Part shown: positions 36,226-44,973 of the stretch, piece after piece
Layout: every line of letters begins with the position of its first letter
Numbering within the stretch: position 1 is the first letter of the stretch
Source of the DNA: Fervidicoccaceae archaeon
GTDB lineage: Archaea > Thermoproteota > Thermoprotei_A > Sulfolobales > Fervidicoccaceae
Reading direction: 5' to 3'
NCBI GenBank assembly: GCA_038734945.1
Contig: JAVYOA010000009.1
Coordinates: 310,001 to 374,000 of the forward strand
Length of the DNA: 64,000 nt
Position numbers and translations under genes: made by a program
Notes under the pieces: model-generated
The model's input: only the letters and a program-made list of their open reading frames with translations
Databases searched by the model: none
What the model was told of the DNA's origin: nothing

Positions 36226-38086
36226 CAGAATCACCTCTCACTATGGCCTTTGTAGGACAATATCTAGCGCACAGTGCGCACCCGTAGCAGTCTTCTTCAA
36301 AGATACTCACTTTTCCCTTTTCGTTGACATAAAGCGCTGGGCATCCCGTTGCTCTTAAGCATGCAAGGCAACCAGTACACTTATCTTCTATTACTGTGTA
36401 ATATGCGGGCCTGCCTTTTCTTCTCGCTTCAAGAATTGCGCAGGGAGCTCTTGAGATAATCACCTTCACTCCTCTCTTATTTATTGAATCAGCAACAGCC
36501 TTCACCATACTATCCAGATCATATGGGTCAACTATTTTCAGCTCATCCACTCCAATGCCCTGAACTATTTCCTCTATCTTTACTTCCTTAACATCTCTGC
36601 CAGTCTCGGTTTTTGTCCAGGAGGGAGTGGCTTGATGACCGGTCATTGCTACCACTTGATTGTCAAGAATTACGACCAGCATATCAACTCTCTTGTTAAC
36701 AGCTTCTATTAGCGGTTGAATTCCTGTATGAAAGAAAGTGGAGTCTCCTATCGTAGCGACTACAGGCTTTTCAAAGCCGCTTAATTTCAGGCCCATTGCC
36801 ATCGATATACTAGCTCCCATGCTATGCTCTGTCCAAATAGCACTCAGAGGAGGATAAGCACTCAAAGCGTAGCATCCAATATCGCCAAATATTGGTATGT
36901 CCTTTCTGCTGAAGCCAGCTCTTGCTATGCCTCCAAGAATCCCTAGATATGAGTTTCTGTGAGGGCATCCAGGGCAAAGCGGTGGCGGTCTTGGAGGCAC
37001 CTCGATAGGTACAGCTGAGTCCAGGCTTCTGTCTTTCACATTCTGACCTCCCAGTAACAGATTTCGCAGCTTTTCTAAATCCAGCTCCCCTTCTTTGGGA
37101 AGGTGCCCACTATCTTTGCCAATAATTCTGGTGGAAAATCCAAATGTCAATAGTTCCGATCTGAGAAAAGTTTCTAAAAACGGATCCAGCTCCTCCACAA
37201 CAATAGTTTCCTTACAGCCTCTCAATGCTTTTCGCAGAAAATCCCTGGGAAAAGGATAAAGAAGACCTAGCTTCAAGATCCTGAATTTTTCTCCGCTTTC
37301 TATTTTATTCAATAGAAATTCTTTTACATACTGATAGCCTATTCCCTCAGTAATTATGCATTTTTCTCCATTTCCCTCAACTCTATTGAGCGAGAAGCTC
37401 TCAGCTAGCTTTTCAAACTCAACAAGCCTCTCGTTAAGCCATCTATGCCTTTCAAGATTCCATGTCATGCCCGCCCTGATGAATCTTTGGGGGTCCTTTT
37501 TAAAAGATCTGAATTTTCTAGGTTCGGAAATTTTTCCTAGAACAACCTCTCCTATAGCATGATTCACCCTCGTGGTTGTTCTTAAAATAACCGGAAGCTG
37601 TACTCTCTCGCTCAATTCCAATCCTATAACTGTATAGTCCTTAGCCTCCTGAGGATTTGATGGAGAAATTAGAGGAAGCTTTGCTAGAGGACCATACCAT
37701 CTACTATCCTGCTCTGTTTGTGTTGTGATGGGCCCCGGATCATCAGCCACCAGTATAAGAAGTCCTCCATCTACTCCAGAGTATGAGGCTGAAAGGAGGG
37801 GATCAGATGCAATATTCAGCCCAGGCCCCTTCATGGTGACAAGACTCCTTGCACCTCCTATGGAGGCTCCTATACCTATCTCCAGCGCAACCTTTTCATT
37901 AACTGCCCATTCTGCATAAATTTCTGCTCCAAACTCCTGGAGAGTCATTATAACTTCACTGGAAGGGGTTCCTGGATAGCCGACAGCTATCCATACTCCT
38001 CCCTCCAGAGCACCTCTAGCTATAGCTTCATTTCCCATCAAAGCAATTTTTTCCCCATCTTTTGCTTTAAGAGGATTCATCTCCAT
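36209..38086 (-). CDS. iorA: Indolepyruvate ferredoxin oxidoreductase alpha subunit
   Basis: A 625-residue thiamine-diphosphate enzyme subunit. N-terminal pyrimidine-binding domain: EGGVWIAVGYPGTPSSEV. TPP-binding domain: IFGDIGCYALSAYPP and ATIGDSTFFHTGIQPL. Two C-terminal 4Fe-4S motifs: CTGCLACLRATGC and CYGCALCARYC. It converts indolepyruvate or phenylpyruvate to the acyl-CoA with CO2 release. It overlaps the acyl-CoA synthetase gene upstream by 20 nt; that synthetase could recover ATP from the product. Confidence 0.95.
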   Translation of the reverse strand: MEMNPLKAKDGEKIALMGNEAIARGALEGGVWIAVGYPGTPSSEVIMTLQEFGAEIYAEWAVNEKVALEIGIGASIGGARSLVTMKGPGLNIASDPLLSASYSGVDGGLLILVADDPGPITTQTEQDSRWYGPLAKLPLISPSNPQEAKDYTVIGLELSERVQLPVILRTTTRVNHAIGEVVLGKISEPRKFRSFKKDPQRFIRAGMTWNLERHRWLNERLVEFEKLAESFSLNRVEGNGEKCIITEGIGYQYVKEFLLNKIESGEKFRILKLGLLYPFPRDFLRKALRGCKETIVVEELDPFLETFLRSELLTFGFSTRIIGKDSGHLPKEGELDLEKLRNLLLGGQNVKDRSLDSAVPIEVPPRPPPLCPGCPHRNSYLGILGGIARAGFSRKDIPIFGDIGCYALSAYPPLSAIWTEHSMGASISMAMGLKLSGFEKPVVATIGDSTFFHTGIQPLIEAVNKRVDMLVVILDNQVVAMTGHQATPSWTKTETGRDVKEVKIEEIVQGIGVDELKIVDPYDLDSMVKAVADSINKRGVKVIISRAPCAILEARRKGRPAYYTVIEDKCTGCLACLRATGCPALYVNEKGKVSIFEEDCYGCALCARYCPTKAIVRGDSVGKKD

Positions 38087-39404
38087 CTTTATTCCCCCTA
38101 TTCATCCACAGTGCATGTATCGCCTTTGAAAGGATTGCAGAAGTAGAAACTACTGGAATAACTGAGGAAACACTCTCAATGATTTCAACGCTTCCAGCCC
38201 CAGCGAACATTCCAATTGTTGGAAGGGAAAAGTCTTTCGCCCTCTTCTTGATTGCTTCTGAAATCTTTTCTGGCTTTTCGGATGCTGTTGGAACATAGAT
38301 GAGCACAGAGAGGTTAAACTCTTCAGGCAACCTGTTATTGCTCAGAACTTCAAGGATATCATCTATGTAGGCATCTCCTCCTAGGTCCAAAGGATTGCCT
38401 TGCTTGACCTTCCCTCCGTACTTCTGTGGAAGTATTTCAATGGAAGGAATTTTCACCTTTATTCCAAGCTCATCCATCAGGGAAACTGAGATCACCCCAA
38501 CCCCTCCAGAATTGGTAATTATAATTGGCTTGGGTTCGTCAGCAATCCTGATTCTCCGCATTACCTCACAAACTTCCACAACTTCATCCAAATCACTTGC
38601 TAAATATCCCCCTGCCTGTCTTACAGCTGCCTTGAATAGAGAGTAGTCGGTTGCAATTCCTCCAGTATGTGACCTAGCTGCTTTTTCACTTGCTTCCCCT
38701 CTTCCACCCTTCAGAACGCAAAGCGGTTTTCCTCTTTTTCTCAAAGTGCTAGCAACATCAATGAATTTTCTACCATTTTTCAACCATTCTATGTATGCTA
38801 TAACGGCTTCAGTATTATCATCATCAATAGCGTATTCAAGAGCATCTTCTACGCTAATATCAGCGGAATTTCCAAGACTGAAGAAGAATGATACACCTGA
38901 AGAGAGTAAAGAAAGACGAGAAAGTACAACACCCCCCACGGCGCCGCTTTGCGCTACAATCCCAACTTTTCCTGTACTAGGAGGAACCTCGATGCTTGCG
39001 TGCAGCTTATACTTGCTGAGCGTTATTCCAGCAGAGTTTGGTCCTATAATTCTCATCCTTTCTCTAAATTCTTCTTTCAGATTCTCACTAATTTCGGCGT
39101 TCGATGTTATTACTACCGCCAGTTTAGCTCCGATCTCAGCGGATTCTTCTAGGACTTTTCCAACATCCTTTTCCGGAATAGCAATCACAACAATATCTGG
39201 AATAGAGGGAAGGTCAAGAAGAGATGGAAAAGCCCTATATCCATGAATGGAACTGTATTTAGGATTTACAAGAAAAATATCTCCATTAAACCCCCAATCA
39301 ACTATATTCCTCAGTATTATGTTTCCTATTTTCCCTTCTATCGGCGTGGCACCAACTATAGCTACAGAGTTTACTTTTTTCACAGCATCGCGGAGCAGCA
39401 GCAT
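38067..39404 (-). CDS. NDP-forming acyl-CoA synthetase, alpha (CoA-binding) part
   Basis: A 445-residue subunit of an ADP-forming acetyl/acyl-CoA synthetase: CoA-binding Rossmann domain (SVAIVGATPIEGKIGN), then the succinyl-CoA-ligase-like domain with KAARSHTGGIATDYS, whose His is the phosphorylated catalytic residue, and IIITNSGGVGVISVSLMDE. The ATP-grasp beta part is not in this protein and not in the window. Overlap with iorA suggests it converts aryl-acetyl-CoA to acid plus ATP. Start ATG 39404, behind GAGGT; longer frames reach ATGs at 39422 and 39440. Confidence 0.9.
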   Translation of the reverse strand: MLLLRDAVKKVNSVAIVGATPIEGKIGNIILRNIVDWGFNGDIFLVNPKYSSIHGYRAFPSLLDLPSIPDIVVIAIPEKDVGKVLEESAEIGAKLAVVITSNAEISENLKEEFRERMRIIGPNSAGITLSKYKLHASIEVPPSTGKVGIVAQSGAVGGVVLSRLSLLSSGVSFFFSLGNSADISVEDALEYAIDDDNTEAVIAYIEWLKNGRKFIDVASTLRKRGKPLCVLKGGRGEASEKAARSHTGGIATDYSLFKAAVRQAGGYLASDLDEVVEVCEVMRRIRIADEPKPIIITNSGGVGVISVSLMDELGIKVKIPSIEILPQKYGGKVKQGNPLDLGGDAYIDDILEVLSNNRLPEEFNLSVLIYVPTASEKPEKISEAIKKRAKDFSLPTIGMFAGAGSVEIIESVSSVIPVVSTSAILSKAIHALWMNRGNKDGDESS

Positions 39405-39659
39405 CTGAACAATCAACCTCATTGAAAAGCAAATAAACAATTTAACATTAATTATGCTTAATTATTAACATTACTCAAATACACTTAGTGCTCCTCAATT
39501 ACGTACTTCGATATTTACGGCAAATCTCAAAAAATTTTAGGAAAAACAATCCTCAATTTGAAGATCTTCCCCATGTTTCATAAAATGGTAAACATGAAGT
39601 CCGACTATCAAAAATATTTAGAAATAATAAGTTTTTAAAGGAAAATTTATCTTTTTCCT

Positions 39660-39670
39660 ATTTATATATA
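39660..39670 (+). promoter_or_regulatory. Strong TATA-like element before the PhoU-type gene
   Basis: ATTTATATATA lies 20-30 nt upstream of the ATG at 39690, in the proper place to give a very short or leaderless transcript. The GAGGT at 39677-39681 would then be untranscribed or lie right at the 5' end. The 220 nt before it are AT-rich with a 7-bp hairpin CATGTTT/AAACATG near 39573-39597 and nothing else seen. Confidence 0.45.
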
Positions 39671-39689
39671 GTTCTTGAGGTACTTTCAC

Positions 39690-40715
39690 ATGTACAGAAG
39701 AAAAGTTCAGATGGTTGGTGGTTCCACATATGTGGTTAGCATACCGAAGCAATGGGCTGAAGAGATGGGAATAGAGGAGGGGAGCGATGTAGGAATAGAA
39801 AAACTGGCAGATGGCTCCCTGAAAATTTTTCCTGTCTCTGGGAAGAGACCTGAACCTCCAGCTCCAAAGCTCTATTTTTCATGTATTGAGAGCGACGAAG
39901 TAATGTCTAGAGCTATACTGGCACACTATCTCGGAGGAGCTAAAGAGATTAAGATAATAGCGAAAGATGTGGAGTGCAAGGAAAGAATACTCAAGGTAAT
40001 CTCATTTCTAAAGAGCAAAGTTCTAGGTCTCGAGGTTATCGAGGAAACTTCCAGTGAGGTAACCTTGGGGGTCATTCTTGATTTTAAATTTTCAAATTTA
40101 TCATCAGCTCAACAGAAAATGCTCAAAACTATCTGCTCCATGGTTGATGATATAGTAAGGGCTGTTTCAGAAAGCAATCCGGGAATATTGAGCGATATCT
40201 ATAAGAGAGACGATCTTTTAGATAGGCTCTACTTATATTCGATTAGATACATAACAGCCATAGCTTCTTCTTCTGAGACAGAGGATAGAATAATGCCACA
40301 CCTCCTTCCTCACTACGCTCTCATAATGAAATCCCTCGAGCGAATTGGAGATCATGTTTCGGCAATAGCAAAGAATCTTGTAGAGTCCCTCAATAGAAAT
40401 GAAATAGAAAAGCATCATTTAGAGCAGCTCATTTCATTTTTAACCCAGACAAAGGCGCTTCTAGATCAAATTTCACTGCTCGCCCAGAAATTTGATTATT
40501 CATTGTTAGTAAAAGCAACCGAGCTGGCAATCTCTCTCCTGAGAAAGGAAGCTGAGCTAAGAAGAAGCATTGATAAGCCAATGATTTACTACAGCTATAT
40601 TGTTGAGAGTTGCAGAAGGATAGCTGCTTACTCCATAGACGTTCTCGAAAGCATTCTAGATGTAGCAGCACTTATCCGTAAGGATCTAGGTTCGATTCAG
40701 AATGAAGTAAAATGA
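39690..40715 (+). CDS. AbrB-type domain plus PhoU domain regulator
   Basis: A 341-residue cytoplasmic protein. The first 50 residues are a swapped-hairpin AbrB/SpoVT domain (RRKVQMVGGSTYVVSIPKQW), which binds DNA; the rest is a PhoU-like three-helix bundle domain pair with LKSLERIGDHVSAIAKNL in the second half. Such archaeal fusions are thought to link phosphate transport state to transcription. No pst genes are in the window. ATG 39690 chosen over a TTG at 39675. Confidence 0.88.
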   Translation: MYRRKVQMVGGSTYVVSIPKQWAEEMGIEEGSDVGIEKLADGSLKIFPVSGKRPEPPAPKLYFSCIESDEVMSRAILAHYLGGAKEIKIIAKDVECKERILKVISFLKSKVLGLEVIEETSSEVTLGVILDFKFSNLSSAQQKMLKTICSMVDDIVRAVSESNPGILSDIYKRDDLLDRLYLYSIRYITAIASSSETEDRIMPHLLPHYALIMKSLERIGDHVSAIAKNLVESLNRNEIEKHHLEQLISFLTQTKALLDQISLLAQKFDYSLLVKATELAISLLRKEAELRRSIDKPMIYYSYIVESCRRIAAYSIDVLESILDVAALIRKDLGSIQNEVK

Positions 40716-40763
40716 AATAATGGGAGGGAAAGTTCTTTACAAGCAACGAAGGTGCTAACAACT

Positions 40764-41777
40764 ATGAGCAGGAGAGAGGAAAAAATTCCATCTCTAATAT
40801 TAGGTTTTGGCAATGTTGGTAGGGAGCTCATACTCCGCGATGAACTCTGGAATCTAACCGATGTGAGAGGTGTTGTTGTAAGTAAGGGGGGAATTAGGAT
40901 AAGAGGAAAAGACGATGCAAAATTGCTCATAGATGCTGTTCGTACAGCAAGAAAACTAAATGAACTTCCTAACTTCTCTACCGACATTTCATATCAGAGC
41001 TTTATAGACGAACTTTATCCACGTGGTGTGGCCTTTATTGCTATCCCTCCATCCTATAAGACAGGAGAGCCGAACATTTCCATTGTTTTAGATCTGCTTA
41101 AACAGGGAATTTCAGTCATAACAGCAGATAAAACACCATTAGCCCTTGCCTATTCGGAGATAATGGAGACATCGATAAAAAAAGGAGCATACATAGGATT
41201 CAGAGCCACCGTAGCGGCAGGGATTCCTCTAACAGATTTGGCTAGAGGAGTTTTTGGAAGAGATATTGAGACAATGCTTGCAATTCTCAATGCAAGCACA
41301 AACTTCATCTTGACTCAAGTAGAAGAAGGTCTCAGCTGGAGTGAAGCAATATCGAAAGCGGAGGCTGAAAAACTGCTCGAGCCAGACCCAAAAATTGACA
41401 TAGAGGGGTGGGATCCAGCAGCAAAGCTCGTTATACTCTCAAACATCCTTGGACAAAACATAAAATTTGAAGATGTAGAAAGGATTCCTCTTTTCAGCAT
41501 TTCAGAGAGCGATGTAAGAAAAGCTCTGCTGAGAAAAATGAGATATAAATATATTGCCTCTCTCTCCTTTAAAGAAAAGGAGGCCAAGATTCAGCCTGTT
41601 TTGCTCTCACAGGAAAATCCTCTGTCCAGAGTTTCGGGTAACTACAATGCTATGATGCTAAAGCTCGAGGAAAAGGAGTACATATATGCAGAGGGGCCAG
41701 CAGGTCCTGCCTGGAGAACTGCTAGAGTTATGATCACCGATTTATTTGAGCTTCTTCGCTATTCATCATCTCATTGA
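40764..41777 (+). CDS. hom: Homoserine dehydrogenase
   Basis: A 337-residue enzyme reducing aspartate semialdehyde to homoserine for Thr and Met synthesis. NAD(P)-binding loop LGFGNVGREL; SVITADKTPLAL carries the catalytic-region Lys; FRATVAAGIPLTDLARGVF and the LNASTNFIL helix are the homoserine dehydrogenase signature; DPKIDIEGWDPAAKLVIL is the substrate region. No ACT domain, so no visible feedback site. It converges with, and overlaps by 44 nt, the NikR-like gene. A GTG at 40752 is an alternative start. Confidence 0.93.
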   Translation: MSRREEKIPSLILGFGNVGRELILRDELWNLTDVRGVVVSKGGIRIRGKDDAKLLIDAVRTARKLNELPNFSTDISYQSFIDELYPRGVAFIAIPPSYKTGEPNISIVLDLLKQGISVITADKTPLALAYSEIMETSIKKGAYIGFRATVAAGIPLTDLARGVFGRDIETMLAILNASTNFILTQVEEGLSWSEAISKAEAEKLLEPDPKIDIEGWDPAAKLVILSNILGQNIKFEDVERIPLFSISESDVRKALLRKMRYKYIASLSFKEKEAKIQPVLLSQENPLSRVSGNYNAMMLKLEEKEYIYAEGPAGPAWRTARVMITDLFELLRYSSSH

Positions 41778-42159
41778 AAGGGATATATTGAACACTTATT
41801 TTTCCAAGTTTTTTCAATTCTGTGTGAAGGCTGGCTATGGTTTTTGAAGACCCCTTAAGCGATGCCAACAGCACACACTTTCCATAAGAGTGAATATGAG
41901 TATTGAATGTTACTATTTCACTGAACTTTTCCATTATTTTCTCAACTTCACTTCCCCTCTCCCAACTGCTTGGCCAGATTGCAATAATTATTCCTTCGCA
42001 GTTATGCTCAGACAAATAATGCATGTGGGAGTTTATGCCTTGTTGTACAGTATCTTGTATAAAGGAGGATCTAGTTACTTTGAGTACAGTGCAAATTGAA
42101 TCGAGCTTTTCAGCTAAATCTTCGCTTAGACTTATACCAAACCTTCTTTTCCTGGCCAT
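41734..42159 (-). CDS. NikR-like ribbon-helix-helix metal repressor
   Basis: A 141-residue DNA-binding protein. Residues 1-45 form an RHH domain (RRFGISLSEDLAEKLDSICTV in two parts, then RSSFIQDTVQQGI). The rest resembles the ACT-like metal-sensing domain of NikR, with HIHSYGKC. In NikR the ligands are His, His two later, Cys eight later; here Cys is seven later, so the metal may differ. It is the last gene of the metal importer's minus-strand arm, so it probably represses that system. Confidence 0.75.
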   Translation of the reverse strand: MARKRRFGISLSEDLAEKLDSICTVLKVTRSSFIQDTVQQGINSHMHYLSEHNCEGIIIAIWPSSWERGSEVEKIMEKFSEIVTFNTHIHSYGKCVLLASLKGSSKTIASLHTELKKLGKISVQYIPFNEMMNSEEAQINR

Positions 42160-42160
42160 T

Positions 42161-43042
42161 TCATTTCACCTTTTTCATTAAAACCAATAAAACATATATT
42201 ATCATCATAATTATCCCTGTAATGCCTGCTGGAGATAGATTCAGAGCTATTCCAGCAACAAGTCCAATAGATGCGGAGAGAAGGCTCATTCCCAAAGCCA
42301 TGCTAACTGCTTCATTGCTCCTTTCTGCGGCAATGGAGGCAATGGCTCCAGGAATCAAAATGAATATGTGTGTCAATATGAATCCTATTACCTTCATAAA
42401 TGAAGCACTAACGACGGCCAGGAGCAAGTAAAAGACGTAATCATGAAGGTAAACATTTATGCCAGAAAGCCAAGATTCACGACCAAGCAGCCCTATCAAT
42501 ATATTCTCTCTATAGCTGTAGAAAAATGCAATCAACGTGAAGGCTAGCGATGCGAGTGATATGTAGGCATCCGCTGTGGTTGAAAGGAAAGGATCCCCAA
42601 GTATTTCAGATGTGATGCTCTTTGCTACATAGAAGTGGTTTACCAGATAATAGAGGACAGTGACAGTGAGGGACGCCGTCATTCCTACAAAGATAGATGT
42701 TACCTTGTTTGGGTCAGCCCCACTGTGGATCACGTAGCCAACAGCTAGTATAAGAGCTGTGTTGATCAAAAGGCTCCAAACAAAAGAGCTTCCTCCCATT
42801 ATGAAGGATATGAGCATAGCAAAGCTTGCTGAGAAAAGAGCTGAATGCGGAATTGATCCTGCTAGAAAATACAAATTCCTTGCCGCTATTAAAGTGCTTA
42901 GCACAGCGAAGGAAATTGCTGAGGAAAGGAGAACTACTATCCACACTAAGCTTATCATGCTGGGAAAAATCAACTTAAAAATGAAAGGTATAGCAGTAGA
43001 AACTGTAATTGACAACGCTGTGAAGAGCTTTAGGCGTCTCAA
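42161..43042 (-). CDS. Metal ABC importer permease (ABC-3 family)
   Basis: A 293-residue integral protein with eight or nine helices, of the ZnuB/MntB permease family. The region NLYFLAGSIPHSALFSASFA, with its His, and the ATPase-contact loop with KVIGFILTHIFILIPGAIA fit the family. It overlaps the binding protein by 4 nt and is one base from the NikR-like gene, so all three are co-transcribed. Confidence 0.9.
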   Translation of the reverse strand: MRRLKLFTALSITVSTAIPFIFKLIFPSMISLVWIVVLLSSAISFAVLSTLIAARNLYFLAGSIPHSALFSASFAMLISFIMGGSSFVWSLLINTALILAVGYVIHSGADPNKVTSIFVGMTASLTVTVLYYLVNHFYVAKSITSEILGDPFLSTTADAYISLASLAFTLIAFFYSYRENILIGLLGRESWLSGINVYLHDYVFYLLLAVVSASFMKVIGFILTHIFILIPGAIASIAAERSNEAVSMALGMSLLSASIGLVAGIALNLSPAGITGIIMMIIYVLLVLMKKVK

Positions 43043-44043
43043 TGTTTTCCCCTTCTATATAGGATTATTCCCACCATAACAATCAATATAACCATAACTA
43101 TGGGAATATAATACGCAGCGATGTCTCCGCTTCCACTAACTGTAGCAGTCTCTCCTCCCGAACTAAATATCTCCTTCGTTATAAGCTGCAGAGAGTCCAA
43201 TATGCTCAAGTTTCCCGAAGTAGTGGGAACATAGATTATCTTTGCTCCATATTTCTGTGCCAAATTTACTAGAGTTGCATCGACGTTAGAATAGGGGGTC
43301 CAGGAGCCGGTGCTTTGTGAGTAGGTTGCTGCAACTATTGCATACTTTGCAGTTCCATTGGAAAGATATTCCTCAACAGCATTGATGTCCTTTGGCTGAA
43401 CACCCACGTCTTCATCAACAAGCACGAATCTAACTATTTTTATTCCAGTCCACTCCACAGCATATTGCACTTCTGGGCTGGAAGCAACAGCATAACCTGA
43501 TGCTCTGCCTTCGTACTCACTCAGCAATTGATTTATTTGCTGCCTCACTTTGTTATATTCAGCATTGAAGACAGCAGACATATTCGGATACATTTCGTCC
43601 AAGGTTTGTGTAAGATTCGCTATAAAAAGAAGGTAATTCCTTGGATCATAGACAGGCATATGAGGATTCCAAATCCCATTATTTGGATTGATTTCATACT
43701 GAATTCCATTTATTTGCGGTATAACTAGGTACTTAGCCTTTATCTCTCCGCTTTTAATCATGGAATCTATCTGATTTTCCATATATGTGTGCAGAGTGCT
43801 GATTATTAGCGATGATGACTTCAAGCTTTCTGCATCCGATGGAGATAGCTGATAATCATGAGGGTCAACGCCAGGTTTCACGAGCGATACTACCTCAATA
43901 CTACCATTCACAATTCTTTCCACATCTCCCTGGAGAATAGGAAATGTCACGACTATCTTCTCTCCTTGGCCTGAACTAGTCAAAGTTGAAGGAACTAGCA
44001 AGAATAGTGATAGCAATATAAGAAAAATCAGCCCACTCTTCAT
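43039..44043 (-). CDS. Metal ABC importer binding protein (ZnuA/MntC type), membrane-anchored
   Basis: A 334-residue extracellular cluster-9 binding protein with a signal peptide (LIFLILLSLFLLVPSTLTSS). Metal ligands appear as the His in GVDPHDYQLSP, a second His in WNPHMPVYDPRN, and acidic residues in VLVDEDVG. Unusually it ends with a membrane helix (YYIPIVMVILIVMVGIILY) and a basic tail, so it is tethered at its C-terminus. Zn, Mn or Ni cannot be told apart from the sequence. Confidence 0.88.
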   Translation of the reverse strand: MKSGLIFLILLSLFLLVPSTLTSSGQGEKIVVTFPILQGDVERIVNGSIEVVSLVKPGVDPHDYQLSPSDAESLKSSSLIISTLHTYMENQIDSMIKSGEIKAKYLVIPQINGIQYEINPNNGIWNPHMPVYDPRNYLLFIANLTQTLDEMYPNMSAVFNAEYNKVRQQINQLLSEYEGRASGYAVASSPEVQYAVEWTGIKIVRFVLVDEDVGVQPKDINAVEEYLSNGTAKYAIVAATYSQSTGSWTPYSNVDATLVNLAQKYGAKIIYVPTTSGNLSILDSLQLITKEIFSSGGETATVSGSGDIAAYYIPIVMVILIVMVGIILYRRGKH

Positions 44044-44084
44044 GCTGACACCTCTAATGTTAATATTTCGAAAAGGTTAATAAA

Positions 44085-44123
44085 TGTGCACTTCTTAATG
44101 TTTTTTGTGCTGGAGGTGTGCAC
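44085..44123. promoter_or_regulatory. Candidate operator: two TGTGCAC sites between divergent metal genes
   Basis: TGTGCAC occurs at 44085-44091 and again at 44117-44123, 32 bp apart (three helical turns). GTGCAC itself is a perfect palindrome. The pair lies within the 85-bp space between the binding-protein and ATPase genes, covering the promoter and ribosome site of the ATPase gene. RHH repressors bind such repeated or palindromic boxes, and the NikR-like gene is in the operon. Confidence 0.5.
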
Positions 44124-44128
44124 AAAAA

Positions 44129-44920
44129 ATGAAAGCTGAGACGTCAATCTCGGTAACGGGGTTAACTATCTCCTACAATGGAGAAAGCATTATTGAGAAC
44201 ATGACATTTGGTTATAGAGGAACTGGAATTATACAAATAATAGGACCAAATGGAGCTGGAAAGAGCACATTACTAAGAGGAATTTTGGGGCTAGTCAAAC
44301 CGAAAAAGGGAAAGGTTGAAATTAATGGGATAGATATTACAGGAAAATCTGTTCTAGCTTCTAAGTATATATCATTTGTTCCTCAATTGACAATCTCTGA
44401 AAAGAACATAGTTTTCCCAATATCTGCAAGGGAGCTCCTCAGCTTTGAGCTAAAAGCATCAGGACAGAAGTTTGACAAGAAGACCGAAGAAGAAGTAATC
44501 AGAATGAGCGCCGAAATAGTTGGACTTAGCGAACGTGAGCTAGATAAAGATATAAGATCATTCAGTGGAGGACAAAAGCAAAAGGTATTTATAGCTAGAG
44601 CAATTCTTCACGATAGACCCATACTCATTCTCGATGAGCCTCTTTCCTCAATAGATCCAAGTACTAGGGAAGAGCTAGCGAAGAAAATTATAGATTTTTC
44701 CAACAAAAAGCTAATTCTAATAACAAGCCACGACCCAGCTGTGTTCATGGAAAAAACAAGCAGGCTTCTCATTCTGAATAGGAAGACATACTTCTTCGGT
44801 GAACCCAGCGAGGTAATGAGAGAAGAAGTACTTGAAAAAGTCTATGGTAAGATGTTAACAAAGCTTGGCACACATGTGCATATTTTCGATGATAGCTGCG
44901 CTCACATACAGCAGAAGTAG
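44129..44920 (+). CDS. Metal ABC importer ATPase (ZnuC type)
   Basis: A 263-residue ATPase. Walker A GPNGAGKST, Q-loop FVPQLT, signature SFSGGQKQKVFIARAIL, Walker B ILILDEPLSSID, H-loop TSHDP. It is transcribed away from the permease and binding-protein genes but must power them. ATG 44129 follows GGAGGT at 44112-44117; a TTG at 44105 is rejected. The C-terminus has several His and Cys (HVHIFDDSCAHI), maybe metal-responsive. Confidence 0.92.
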   Translation: MKAETSISVTGLTISYNGESIIENMTFGYRGTGIIQIIGPNGAGKSTLLRGILGLVKPKKGKVEINGIDITGKSVLASKYISFVPQLTISEKNIVFPISARELLSFELKASGQKFDKKTEEEVIRMSAEIVGLSERELDKDIRSFSGGQKQKVFIARAILHDRPILILDEPLSSIDPSTREELAKKIIDFSNKKLILITSHDPAVFMEKTSRLLILNRKTYFFGEPSEVMREEVLEKVYGKMLTKLGTHVHIFDDSCAHIQQK

Positions 44921-44973
44921 TTGAAAACAAGGGTCTTATAAATCCCGTATTCTCAAAAATTAAGTGTCCAATT

